The notes under the pieces: generated by a model
Told to the model about the DNA's origin: nothing
Database searches by the model: none
Seen by the model: only the letters and a program-made list of their open reading frames with translations
Shown here: in pieces, positions 1 to 8,177 of the stretch
Layout of the letters: each line of letters starts with the position of its first letter
Numbering within the stretch: position 1 is the first letter of the stretch
Translations under genes and position numbers: made by a program
Assembly (NCBI GenBank): GCA_963798445.1
Contig: CAWCTH010000002.1
Span: 1,054,001-1,118,000, forward strand
Source: DASXAI01 sp963798445
Lineage (GTDB): Bacteria; Actinomycetota; Acidimicrobiia; Acidimicrobiales; Ilumatobacteraceae
DNA: 64,000 bases
Direction: 5' to 3'

Positions 1-10
1 ATGTACTCGT

Positions 11-1462
11 GTGCCGATGACGAGAGCTGCTGCCATCTTCGACCTCGACCGCACCATCATCCGGGGGGCCACGGCTCCGGTGTTCCAACGTCACTTGCGT
101 GAAGCGGGCATCGGGTCGCCGAGCGGGAACCCGCTGGTGGGCGCCTTCACGTGGGCGTATGAGCTCGCCGGGGAGAGCTGGCTGAGCATGCAGCTCACGC
201 GGCATTCGTCGCGCGTGGCCAAAGGCTGGCCGGAGAAGGACGTGCACACCGCCGCCACGGCCGCCGCCGAGGAGCTGGCGGCCGCCGTGCAACCGTTCGT
301 TCCGGCGCTGCTCGATGCGCATCGCAAGGCGGGCCGGCCACTCGTGCTGGCCACCACCTCCCCGATCCACCTCGTCGGGCCGCTGGCCGAGCGCCTCGGC
401 TTCGACGACGTGCTGGCAACCAGGTGGTCGAGCAGCGACGGCCTCTACACGGGTGAGCTGGACGGGCCGTTCGTCTGGGGTCGTGCCAAGCTGCAGGCCG
501 CCCAGCAGTGGGCGGCCGCCAACGACGTCGATCTGCGGACCAGCTTCGCCTACTCCGACAGCTACTTCGACGGTCCCCTGCTGGCGGCCGTGGGGAATCC
601 GGTCGCGGTGAACCCAGATCCGCGACTGGCCGTGCTGGCCCGGCTGCGGGGCTGGCCGGTGCGTCACCTCGACGTCTCCCCCGGCGTCGCCAAGTTCGCC
701 GGACGCGAGTTGCAGGAGTGGCTGCGGCCGTTCAACCGGCCGGAGTTCGTGCCGTTCGCGACGTTCGAGTTCGAGGGGGTCGAGAACATCCCGGCGACCG
801 GACCGGCGATCCTGGTCTTCAACCATCGCAGCTACTTCGACGCCTCCGCGGTCAACCTGCTGCTCGCCCGGGCCGGTCGTAACGCCCGCTTCCTCGGCAA
901 GAAGGAGGTCTTCGATGTGCCCCTTGTCGGCGCCGTGGGCCGTGCCTTCGGCGGCATCAGAGTCGTGCGGGCGTCGGGATCCGACGAGCCTCTCGAAGCG
1001 GCGGCTGACGCCCTGGCCGGCGGTGAGCTGGTCTCCATGGCGCCCCAGGGAACGATCCCGCGCGGGCCGGCGTTCTTCGAGCCGGAGCTGAAGGGCCGTT
1101 GGGGCGCCGCACGGCTGGCCGCCGCGTCCGGCGCGCCGGTCATCCCCGTGGGGCTGTGGGGCACCGAAGCCGTCTGGCCGCGAAGCTCCCGCCTCCCCCA
1201 CCTCGGCATCGAGCGTCCGCTCGTCCAGGTGAAGGTCGGCCCGCCCGTCGAGCTCGGCCGCCAGGACCCGGACGAGGACACTCGCACCATCATGGCCAGC
1301 ATCGTCGACCTCCTGCCGCCCGAGGCCCGCGAGCAGCGCACGCCCACGGCCGAGGAACTGGCCCGCACGTACCCGCCGGGGTACCAGGGCGACCAGACGA
1401 AGGAGGCTGAGCGACGTCCTGGCGTCGATACCGTAGCGTCGGGCATGGGGGAACGCCGATGA
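11..1462 (+). CDS. HAD-IB phosphatase fused to PlsC-type acyltransferase
   Basis: A bifunctional lipid enzyme. The N-terminal half is a HAD-superfamily subclass IB hydrolase: the motif FDLDRT begins at residue 10 and supplies the two catalytic Asp (D11, D13). The C-terminal half is a glycerolipid acyltransferase (PlsC fold) with the HX4D motif at H272-D277 (NHRSYFD). The later block that usually reads PEGTR is MAPQGT here, so its Glu is Gln. This fusion is common in actinobacteria and is thought to act in phosphatidate synthesis and dephosphorylation. The start is GTG at 11, with an equally plausible ATG at 17. The stop overlaps the next start as ATGA (1459-1462), so it is probably the first gene of a translationally coupled lipid operon running to 7054. 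The reaction is inferred from family membership. Confidence 0.88.
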   Translation: MPMTRAAAIFDLDRTIIRGATAPVFQRHLREAGIGSPSGNPLVGAFTWAYELAGESWLSMQLTRHSSRVAKGWPEKDVHTAATAAAEELAAAVQPFVPALLDAHRKAGRPLVLATTSPIHLVGPLAERLGFDDVLATRWSSSDGLYTGELDGPFVWGRAKLQAAQQWAAANDVDLRTSFAYSDSYFDGPLLAAVGNPVAVNPDPRLAVLARLRGWPVRHLDVSPGVAKFAGRELQEWLRPFNRPEFVPFATFEFEGVENIPATGPAILVFNHRSYFDASAVNLLLARAGRNARFLGKKEVFDVPLVGAVGRAFGGIRVVRASGSDEPLEAAADALAGGELVSMAPQGTIPRGPAFFEPELKGRWGAARLAAASGAPVIPVGLWGTEAVWPRSSRLPHLGIERPLVQVKVGPPVELGRQDPDEDTRTIMASIVDLLPPEAREQRTPTAEELARTYPPGYQGDQTKEAERRPGVDTVASGMGERR

Positions 1463-2964
1463 CCGTCCAGGACCATCAATCACGGCCGCGCGAGCAGCGC
1501 TTCGAGCGGCGCATGTCCGACACCGAAGCGCTGATGTGGAACGTCGAGAAGGACCCGTGGCTCAACCCGAGCGGCGGCATGGTGTCGATCTGCGATCGGC
1601 CCATCGACTTCGACCAGTTCCGCCTGCGCCTGCGCGACGCGGCGCTGCACATCCCTCGGCTGCGGCAGCGCGTCGTCCCCGGATTCGGCCGCCTGTCCAC
1701 CCCGGCGTGGGCCTTCGATCCCGAGTTCGACTTCGACTACCACGTCCGCCACATCACGCTGCCGCCTCCGGGTAGCCGGCGGGACCTGCTCGACCTGGCG
1801 ACGCGGCTCTACGAGGATCCGTTCGATCGCACTCGACCGCTGTGGATCTTCGTGGTGATCGACGGGCTGGAGGACGGGCAGGGCGCACTGTTCTGGAAGA
1901 CCCATCACTCCATCAGCGACGGCATCGGCCTCATCCGACTGTCAGAGCGCTACATGGAGCGCCGCCGCGAAGCGCCGGTGCCACCCGAGGTCGATCTCGA
2001 CGCCGCTACCGCCGAAGCCATCGCCGCCGAACGATCGGCGCTCAAGGAGCAAGGCGGCGACCTGGCCTCCAACCTGCGCACGACGGCCATGAAATCGCTC
2101 ACTCACGTGTGGCGCCGCCAGGTCGGCATCGGCCGGCGCGTCCTGGGCGAGGTGGCCCTGTGGCCGGCCGACCCCAAACGGATCCGAGACAGCGCCGAAG
2201 GTGTCGTCGGCGAGGTGCAGCAAGCGCTCGGACAGGTCCGCGGCGGTGGCGACGTGGCCGGCGGCTCGCCGCTGTGGAAGGCACGCTCCCGCAGGCGCCA
2301 TCTGGAAGGCCTGCGCGTCGACCTGGAGGCGGCCAAGGCGGCCGCCAAGACGCTCGACGGCTCGGTCAACGACTTCTTCGTTGCCGGCGCTGTCCTAGGT
2401 GCGCTCGGCTACCACGCGGAGCGCAACGTAGAGGTGGAGGCGCTGAACACCTCGTTCGTGGTGAGCACGCGCACGGACACCGCCGCCGGCGGCAACTCGT
2501 TCACCCCGACGCTGGTGCAGGTGCCCGGACAGGCGATGCCCATCGAAGAGCGCTTCGCGGCCATCCGCGACCTGATGGCAGCGAAGCGAGCCGGCGTGAG
2601 CGGCGGCGGCGCGATGGGGAGAGTGGCCGGCATCGCCAAGCTGCTGCCGACCTCGGTCGTGACCCGCGTCGCGCGAGACCAGGCGGCAAAGATGGACTTC
2701 GCCACGTCCAACCTGCGCGCCGCTCCGTTCCCGATGTACATCTCCGGGAGTCTGCTCCTGGAGAACGTCGTCATGGGGCCCGTCGCCGGCACCGCGTTCA
2801 ACCTCACCGTCGTCTCCTACAACGGCAGCCTCGACATGGGCATCTTCATCGACCCGGCCGCCGTCGACGATCCGGCCGGCCTTCGCCGGCATCTCGAGGA
2901 CGCATACCATCAACTGCTCGAGGCAGGCGGCATCGTCACGGACGAGCCGCGGTCGGTTCGCTGA
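1459..2964 (+). CDS. WS/DGAT-type wax ester synthase / diacylglycerol acyltransferase
   Basis: Encodes 501 residues, the usual length for bacterial wax ester synthase/acyl-CoA:diacylglycerol acyltransferases. The condensation-domain-like active site HHxxxDG is intact as HHSISDG (H149, H150, D154). The C-terminal WES acyltransferase domain follows, with the block FNLTVVSYNG near the end. Such enzymes transfer a fatty acyl group from CoA to diacylglycerol or a fatty alcohol, forming storage lipid at the membrane. The start overlaps the preceding HAD-PlsC stop, and the next gene begins 2 bases after its own stop. Its place between two PlsC-type enzymes supports a role in triacylglycerol formation. 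Whether it prefers diacylglycerol or alcohol cannot be read from the sequence. Confidence 0.92.
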   Translation: MTVQDHQSRPREQRFERRMSDTEALMWNVEKDPWLNPSGGMVSICDRPIDFDQFRLRLRDAALHIPRLRQRVVPGFGRLSTPAWAFDPEFDFDYHVRHITLPPPGSRRDLLDLATRLYEDPFDRTRPLWIFVVIDGLEDGQGALFWKTHHSISDGIGLIRLSERYMERRREAPVPPEVDLDAATAEAIAAERSALKEQGGDLASNLRTTAMKSLTHVWRRQVGIGRRVLGEVALWPADPKRIRDSAEGVVGEVQQALGQVRGGGDVAGGSPLWKARSRRRHLEGLRVDLEAAKAAAKTLDGSVNDFFVAGAVLGALGYHAERNVEVEALNTSFVVSTRTDTAAGGNSFTPTLVQVPGQAMPIEERFAAIRDLMAAKRAGVSGGGAMGRVAGIAKLLPTSVVTRVARDQAAKMDFATSNLRAAPFPMYISGSLLLENVVMGPVAGTAFNLTVVSYNGSLDMGIFIDPAAVDDPAGLRRHLEDAYHQLLEAGGIVTDEPRSVR

Positions 2965-2966
2965 GC

Positions 2967-3725
2967 ATGGCGCGCTACGGCCATCTCTACCCCATCGCCA
3001 AAGCGCTCATCACCCCGTCGACCAGGTTCCTCTTCCCGACCCGAGTGACCGGCCTGCACCACGTCTGCCGCACTGGGCCGGCGATGATCGCACCGAACCA
3101 CATCTCGTTCTTCGACTCGGTCGTTCTTATTGGCGTGCTGCCGCGCCGCATCACCTATGTGGGCAAGGCCGAGTACCTCGACAGCTGGAAGACGCGCTAC
3201 GTGCTCCCTGCCATGGGCATGATCCCCATCGAACGGGGCAGTGGCAAGCGGTCCATGGAGGCGCTCGACACCGCGGCCGGCGTGCTGGAGCGCGGTGAGC
3301 TCTTCGGCATCTTCCCGGAAGGAACTCGCTCGCGCGATGGCTTCCTGCACAAGGGTCGCGCCGGGCTCGCCCGTCTCGCCGTGCGCACGGGTGCCCCCAT
3401 CATCCCCGTCGGCATCCGCGGCACTGATCAGGTCCAGCCCCCCGGCTCCTCGATCCCCCGGCCCTTCGTGCGCTGCGAGGTCCACTTCGGGAAACCCATC
3501 GAGATGAGCCGCTACGCGGGCCGTGCGCCGGGTGCGGCCGCCTACCGTGCCATCACCGACGAAGTGATGTACGAGATCAGCCAGCTCTCGGGTCAGCGCT
3601 ACGTGGACCGCTATGCCGATCGACCGCCACCGACGGAACCCGAGGCGCTGCCATTACCGGCGCCGGCCGGCGAGCCGTCGGTACCGGAGGCGGCGGCCGC
3701 GGGCGGGCGCGGTGGAGGGGGATGA
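2967..3725 (+). CDS. 1-acyl-sn-glycerol-3-phosphate acyltransferase (PlsC family)
   Basis: A single-domain lysophosphatidate acyltransferase of 252 residues. It has the HX4D catalytic motif at H45-D50 (NHISFFD) and a standard FPEGTRS block about 70 residues later, where the fused enzyme upstream has a Gln variant. The expected reaction is acyl transfer to lysophosphatidate, giving phosphatidate at the membrane. The ATG at 2967 lies 2 bases after the WS/DGAT stop. The frame is open further upstream, but only as a shadow of the WS/DGAT gene. The C-terminal 25 residues are rich in Pro and Gly and look like a low-complexity tail. The stop overlaps the next start (ATGA, 3722-3725). Confidence 0.9.
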   Translation: MARYGHLYPIAKALITPSTRFLFPTRVTGLHHVCRTGPAMIAPNHISFFDSVVLIGVLPRRITYVGKAEYLDSWKTRYVLPAMGMIPIERGSGKRSMEALDTAAGVLERGELFGIFPEGTRSRDGFLHKGRAGLARLAVRTGAPIIPVGIRGTDQVQPPGSSIPRPFVRCEVHFGKPIEMSRYAGRAPGAAAYRAITDEVMYEISQLSGQRYVDRYADRPPPTEPEALPLPAPAGEPSVPEAAAAGGRGGGG

Positions 3726-4522
3726 ACGCCGTGGGGGGACCGTACAAGACAGGCCCGACAGGCGACGGGGCGCAACCCAAGTTGAACCCGCTGCTCATGC
3801 TGGGAGAGTGGCGCGCCATGTTCGAGGCGGCCGCCCTCATCCCGTGCGCGCCGCTGCTGGCGGCGGCACGGCACGGCGACGGCCACCCGGTCGTCGTGAT
3901 CCCGCCCTTCGGTGCGGGCGACGTGTTCACGACGGTCGCGCGCCGCTTCCTCGGCCACCTCGGCTACGAGGTCCACCCGTGGGGCCGCAAGGAGATCCTG
4001 GGCATCCACCGGCTGGCCACGGTCGCCGTGGCCCGGCTGGAAGAGATCCAGCGCGCCAGTGGCCGGACGGTGAGCCTGATCGGCCACAGCCTCGGCGGCA
4101 TCTACGCGCGGGAGATCGCCCGCGCCGCACCGGAGTTGGTCCGTTCCGTCATCACTGTCGGGAGCCCGTTCGCCGGCGATCTGAAATCGAACTACGTCTG
4201 GCCGATGTACGAGTCGATCACCGGCACCCGTATCGCGGGGCTGCCGCCGGAGTTCATGGAGCAGATGAACGAGCCGCCGCCGGTGCCGTCGACGGCCATC
4301 TACAGCCGTAGCGACGGCGTCGCGTCGTGGCAGTCCTGCATCGATCACGAGGGCCCGGCGACGGAGAACATCGGGGTGCAGAGCAGCCACATGGGTCTGC
4401 TCCACCATCCGTTGGTGTTGTTCCTGATCGCCGACCGCCTGGCCCAGCCCGAGGGTGAATGGAAGCCGTTCGAACGCACGGGCTGGCGCGCCCGCGCCTA
4501 CCTGGCGGATCCCAACCAGTGA
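3722..4522 (+). CDS. Alpha/beta hydrolase, lipase-like
   Basis: A 266-residue protein with the nucleophile elbow GHSLGG (S123) of alpha/beta hydrolases. After it come VITVGSPF and a late HMGLLHHP that could give the catalytic His. The stretch around VVVIPPFGAG looks like the first strand and oxyanion region. The resemblance is to bacterial triacylglycerol lipase/esterase-type hydrolases. It sits between two WS/DGAT genes and is translationally coupled on both sides (ATGA at 3722, GTGA at 4519). I infer that it acts on an acylglycerol or ester made by this operon, perhaps to mobilise it. There is no signal peptide, so it is likely cytoplasmic or lipid-droplet associated. The exact substrate is unknown. 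Confidence 0.8.
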   Translation: MNAVGGPYKTGPTGDGAQPKLNPLLMLGEWRAMFEAAALIPCAPLLAAARHGDGHPVVVIPPFGAGDVFTTVARRFLGHLGYEVHPWGRKEILGIHRLATVAVARLEEIQRASGRTVSLIGHSLGGIYAREIARAAPELVRSVITVGSPFAGDLKSNYVWPMYESITGTRIAGLPPEFMEQMNEPPPVPSTAIYSRSDGVASWQSCIDHEGPATENIGVQSSHMGLLHHPLVLFLIADRLAQPEGEWKPFERTGWRARAYLADPNQ

Positions 4523-6014
4523 GCACCACCACCCGGCTTTCGGCGGTGGAGACCAGCTTCATCACCGGCGAGACGAACGCCCGCCCGGCCCACATCGGCA
4601 ACCTCGCCGTGTTCGAGTCGAGCCCCGACGATCCGCTCACCTACGACGCCGTGAAGAAGCTCGTGGCCGAGCGCATTGATCTCGTGCCGGCGTTCCGACG
4701 ACGGATCGTGCAGGTGCCGTTCGGTCTCGATCGGCCCTACGCCGTCGACAACGAATTCCTCGACATCGAGTTCCACGTCCGCCAGATCGCGGTGCCGTCA
4801 CCTGGGGCTCGGGAGCAGCTGGCCGAGATCGTGGCGCGGCTCCATGCCCGCCGCCTCGACCGCAGCCGTCCTCTCTGGGAGGTGTACGTGATCGACGGGT
4901 TGGCCGGCGGGCAGGTTGGCCTGTACAGCAAGGTCCACTTCGTGGCCCTCGACCCAGCCCACGGGACCGAGATCATGACGGCGCTGCTCGACCCGACGCC
5001 CGACGGTCGAGCAGCATCCACGCCACCGGCGCCGCTGCGGGCGTCGCGCGCCCCACGCAACTGGAGATGCTCACCGGTGCCGGCCTCACGCTGGCCCGCC
5101 ATCCCAGGCAGCTGGTTCGCCTCCAGCGAGAGCTCGCCCGCCGCGTCAGGCAGACGGTTGGCGACCAGCTCCCGTCGGCGTCGGAGGCCTACCGGGAAAC
5201 GGTACGCCGCACCCACGGGCTCACGTGGCTCACCCGTTTCATGGACGACCGCGACGCGACAGGTCAGGCGCCAGCGCGCGCCGGCGCACGAGGTCCCCGG
5301 GTCTCGTTCAACCGTCGGGTGACGCCCCACCGCCGCGTCGGCTTCGCGTCAATTCCGTTCGCCGACGTGCACGCCATCAAGCAGGCCACCGGCACGACCG
5401 TGCACGACGTCGTCATGGCGATCTGCGCCGGGGGGGTCCGTCAATGGCTCCTCGACCGGCGCGAGCTCCCGTCGGAGCCGCTCCTGGCCGCCGTTCCCGT
5501 CCTCGTTCGCAGTGGTGTCGACGACCTGGCCGACCACGTGTCGATGATGATCGCCCCGCTGCCGACCAACGAGGCCGATCCCCGTCACCGACTGGCGAGT
5601 GCCCACCAGGCGATGCGATTGGCCAAGGAGCGCCACGACGCTGTGCCGGCCAACCTGCTGCAGGACATGACGCGCTACGCGCCGCCCGCCGTCGCCGGTC
5701 TCGCCGCCCGCCTGGTCGGGGCCATCCCCATCGACGACATGGCGAGCCCGCCGTTCAACCTCACCATCTCGAACGTGCCGGGGCCCCGACACGCGGTGTA
5801 CTGCGGTGGGCACCGCCTCGTCGCCAACTACCCGCTCTCGGTCATCAGCGAGGGGGTCGGCCTGCACATCTCACTCGTCACCTACGACGACCAGCTCCAC
5901 CTCGGCGTGGTGACGTGTCGCGATGCACTTCCCAGCCAATGGGATCTGGTCGACAACATCGTGGACTCGTTCCATGAGCTGCGATCAGCCGTGATCGACG
6001 AGGGCGAGCCATGA
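4519..6014 (+). pseudogene. Second WS/DGAT acyltransferase, disrupted by a one-base frameshift
   Basis: Two frames together give one full-length WS/DGAT of about 498 residues. From GTG 4519 the first frame reads the N-terminal domain up to about LLDPTPDG (near 5010). From there the homology continues in the frame one base earlier (SSIHATGAAAG, then LTGAGLTLARHP) to the stop at 6014. The change fits loss of one base around 5008-5015, for example in the GG of gacggt. The active site is also degenerate: where HHxxxDG is expected the sequence is HFVALDP, lacking the second His and the Gly. The C-terminal motifs (FNLTISNVPGP) look normal. It is either an inactive paralogue in decay or a sequencing slip in a divergent paralogue. 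The last bases overlap the next gene (6011-6014). Confidence 0.8.
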
Positions 6015-7054
6015 TCGCCGTCATCGGGGCCGGCGCAATGGGAGCGGCGCTGGCGATGCACTTCGCGCGGGCGCACCCGGACACGGTGCTGCTGGCCACG
6101 GAGTGGGACGGTGCGGCGGTGGAAGCGTGGCGCGCCGGTGATGCGCATCCGGCACTGGGGCTGACCCATCCCACGGTGCCGTGCCGCCCGTACGGGGAGT
6201 GGGACGCCGACCTCGCCATTGCCGACACCGTCGTCGTCGCGGTGTCGACGGAGGGTCTGCGTCCGGTGCTCGCCGATGCCATTCCGAGAGGAAGGGCCGG
6301 CGCCAGTTGGGTCATGGCCACGAAGGGCTGGCAGGCCGACACCATGGAGTCGCCGACCGAGGTGGCGTCGGGACTGCTGGGCGGCATCGACCGCGTCGTG
6401 TCCCTCGCCGGTCCGGGGCTGGCGCCCGAGATCGCCGTGGGCGCGCCGACCGTACTGGTCTGTGCCGGCCACGATCGCGCCACCACGGAGACCATCGCCC
6501 GACTGTTGCGGGGCCGGTCCCTGAGCACCGTTGTGACCGACGATGTCGTGGGCGCCGAGACGGGTGCGGCCTTCAAGAACGTCGTGGCTGTTGCCCTGGG
6601 GATGTGCGAAGGGTTCTCCGATCGGCTGGTGGAGTGGGCGTCCGTTCACGAGTTCGCCAACGCGCGGGCGGCGGTGTTCGCGTTGGGCTTGATCGACATG
6701 GTGCGCCTGACGGAGCGGCTCGGTGGCCGGGCCGACACGGTGCTCGGCCTGGCCGGCGCCGGCGACCTCTACGTCACCTGTCTCGGGGGCCGCAACGGCC
6801 GGTTCGGTCGATTGCTGGGTGGCGGCCAGACGCTCGAGCAGGCCCGCAAGGCCATCGGCAGCACGGTCGAGGGGATCGCCAACTGCGCCGCCGCGCTGGC
6901 GTTGGGCGCCCGTGAGTCGCTGGAGCTTCCCACGGCCCGAGCGGTCGAGGCGGCACTGGCCCATGAGCTCGTCGACGCGAAGGTCGGGCAGGAGATCTTC
7001 ACCCGCCTGCTCGCCACCGGACTGGCAGGAAGCTCCACCGTCCTGCAGCGATAG
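6011..7054 (+). CDS. NAD(P)-dependent glycerol-3-phosphate dehydrogenase-like protein
   Basis: A GpsA-type dehydrogenase of 347 residues. The N-terminal Rossmann motif GAGAMG is at residues 6-11. The block GAETGAAFKNVVAV carries the catalytic Lys equivalent of the GpsA signature, and LAGAGDLYVTC plus GRNGRFG match the substrate-side motifs. The family reduces dihydroxyacetone phosphate to sn-glycerol-3-phosphate. As the last gene of the lipid cassette (ATGA overlap with the WS/DGAT gene) it would supply the glycerol backbone for the acyltransferases upstream. The organism may well have a second housekeeping GpsA elsewhere. The overall identity looks divergent, so a related 2-hydroxyacid role cannot be excluded. 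Confidence 0.85.
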   Translation: MIAVIGAGAMGAALAMHFARAHPDTVLLATEWDGAAVEAWRAGDAHPALGLTHPTVPCRPYGEWDADLAIADTVVVAVSTEGLRPVLADAIPRGRAGASWVMATKGWQADTMESPTEVASGLLGGIDRVVSLAGPGLAPEIAVGAPTVLVCAGHDRATTETIARLLRGRSLSTVVTDDVVGAETGAAFKNVVAVALGMCEGFSDRLVEWASVHEFANARAAVFALGLIDMVRLTERLGGRADTVLGLAGAGDLYVTCLGGRNGRFGRLLGGGQTLEQARKAIGSTVEGIANCAAALALGARESLELPTARAVEAALAHELVDAKVGQEIFTRLLATGLAGSSTVLQR

Positions 7055-7071
7055 CCACGGTGCCGCGGCCG

Positions 7072-7458
7072 TCAGACGTGGATCACATCAAGGCCGGGGA
7101 GCTCCACGTAGGCGTCGTCCTGCGTCACGACCGGGACCTGCAGGGCGAGTGCCGTTGCCGCGATCCATGAGTCGTTGACCGCCATGCGGTGGCCATGGTC
7201 GCGCAGGAGCAACCGGAGCCGGGCCCATGCTTCGGCCACCGCCTCGTCCACCGGCACAGGATCCAATGCGAGTGCCTGAGTGAGCGTTACGAGCCGCCGA
7301 TCCCTGACGGTGACATCAGCCGCTGCCAACACCCCGGCCCGCAACTCACCAATGGTGATCACCGACACGGCAAGCAGGTCAGGCAACTCGTCCACTCGCA
7401 GCGGCCGACCTGTCTCACGGGCGATGAAGACCGTCGTGTCGGCCAGACCCGAGCTCAC
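7072..7458 (-). CDS. PIN-domain toxin (VapC family)
   Basis: A 128-residue PIN-domain protein, normal for VapC. The acidic residues expected for the metal-dependent RNase site are visible: D7 near the start, E38 in IGELRAG, an Asp in NDSWIAATA (about residue 95) and an Asp in TQDDAY (about residue 113). It starts with GTG at 7458, overlapping the antitoxin stop as GTGA, so the two are translationally coupled. It is predicted to cleave RNA when freed from the antitoxin. It is convergent with the lipid operon, whose stop is only 17 bases away. Confidence 0.9.
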   Translation of the reverse strand: MSSGLADTTVFIARETGRPLRVDELPDLLAVSVITIGELRAGVLAAADVTVRDRRLVTLTQALALDPVPVDEAVAEAWARLRLLLRDHGHRMAVNDSWIAATALALQVPVVTQDDAYVELPGLDVIHV

Positions 7459-7709
7459 GGCAACGGAATGTCATCGGTCGTGTCCGGCGCCAACCCCCGA
7501 ATCTCCTCCCGAAGGGCAGGATCGGCTTGATGGGCCACGATCCGGCCGACGAACTCGTGCCGGCTGAGCCAGCGGGGGCGCCGCCCGGCCGGCTGGAGAA
7601 CGGCGACGGACCGCCCGTCCACCGTGATGGTGATGGCCTCGCCCCCGGCCACCCGATCGAGGAGCGCTCGGGTGTTGTTCCGCAGCTCACGGGAGGCAAC
7701 ATAGATCAC
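7455..7709 (-). CDS. Phd/YefM-type antitoxin of the PIN toxin
   Basis: An 84-residue protein starting MIYVASRELRNNTRALLDRV, a typical Phd/YefM N-terminal DNA-binding half, followed by ITVDGRSVAVLQP. The acidic C-terminus (DTTDDIPLP) is probably the toxin-binding tail. It precedes its PIN toxin and overlaps it by 4 bases. In such pairs the complex represses its own promoter. A site would lie just upstream of 7709, but I could not define an operator. Confidence 0.88.
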   Translation of the reverse strand: MIYVASRELRNNTRALLDRVAGGEAITITVDGRSVAVLQPAGRRPRWLSRHEFVGRIVAHQADPALREEIRGLAPDTTDDIPLP

Positions 7710-7751
7710 ACCACCAGCGTAGCACTTGTGCGACGGATGTCGCCGAGGGCC

Positions 7752-8177
7752 TCAGAGATGCTCACCGGGCAGTTTGCTGGCCTGCGTCACCCACGCCGCG
7801 AGCTGCGCCTCGTCGAGCGGGTCGTCCTCGTGGATGTCGAGGTAGCGCACGTCCTGCTGCTTCGACTGGCCGGGAGGCGGCGGATGCAATGACGAGCCGC
7901 GGAAGAACGCCACTTTGACGTACTTCGTGAAGCAATGGAAGTTGAGGAACCAGCCGTCGCCCTCGACGCCGTAGAAGGGCGAGTTCCACTTCACCGCCTT
8001 GTGCACGTCGGCGACGGTGCGCACGATGAGCGCGTCGAGACGGCTCCCGACGTCTCGCTTCCAGTCCGGCATCGCCGCGATGTAGGCCTGCACGGGGGCG
8101 TCACCGTCGCCCTTCGGGATCTGAGGATTGCCGCCGGCAAGGAGCACCGGTTTCTTGGCTGCCTTCTTTGCGGCCAC
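7752..8177 (-). CDS. DUF1801 domain protein
   Basis: A 141-residue DUF1801 (YdhG-like) protein. The core VQAYIAAMPDW, VHKAVKWNSPFYG and WFLNFHCFTKYVKVAF are typical of the family, whose fold resembles a small iron-binding chaperone-like domain; its biochemical role is unknown. The start is GTG at 8177, sharing its first G with the TAG stop of the MetE-like gene upstream (TAGTG), so the two are probably coupled. The N-terminus VAAKKAAKKP is Lys/Ala rich. An open frame continues further upstream but only inside the MetE-like gene. Confidence 0.8.
   Translation of the reverse strand: MAAKKAAKKPVLLAGGNPQIPKGDGDAPVQAYIAAMPDWKRDVGSRLDALIVRTVADVHKAVKWNSPFYGVEGDGWFLNFHCFTKYVKVAFFRGSSLHPPPPGQSKQQDVRYLDIHEDDPLDEAQLAAWVTQASKLPGEHL

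Noticed and set aside
7072..7709. The toxin-antitoxin pair as evidence for a mobile island
   Set aside because: No integrase, repeat or att-like site flanks it, and composition matches the neighbours.
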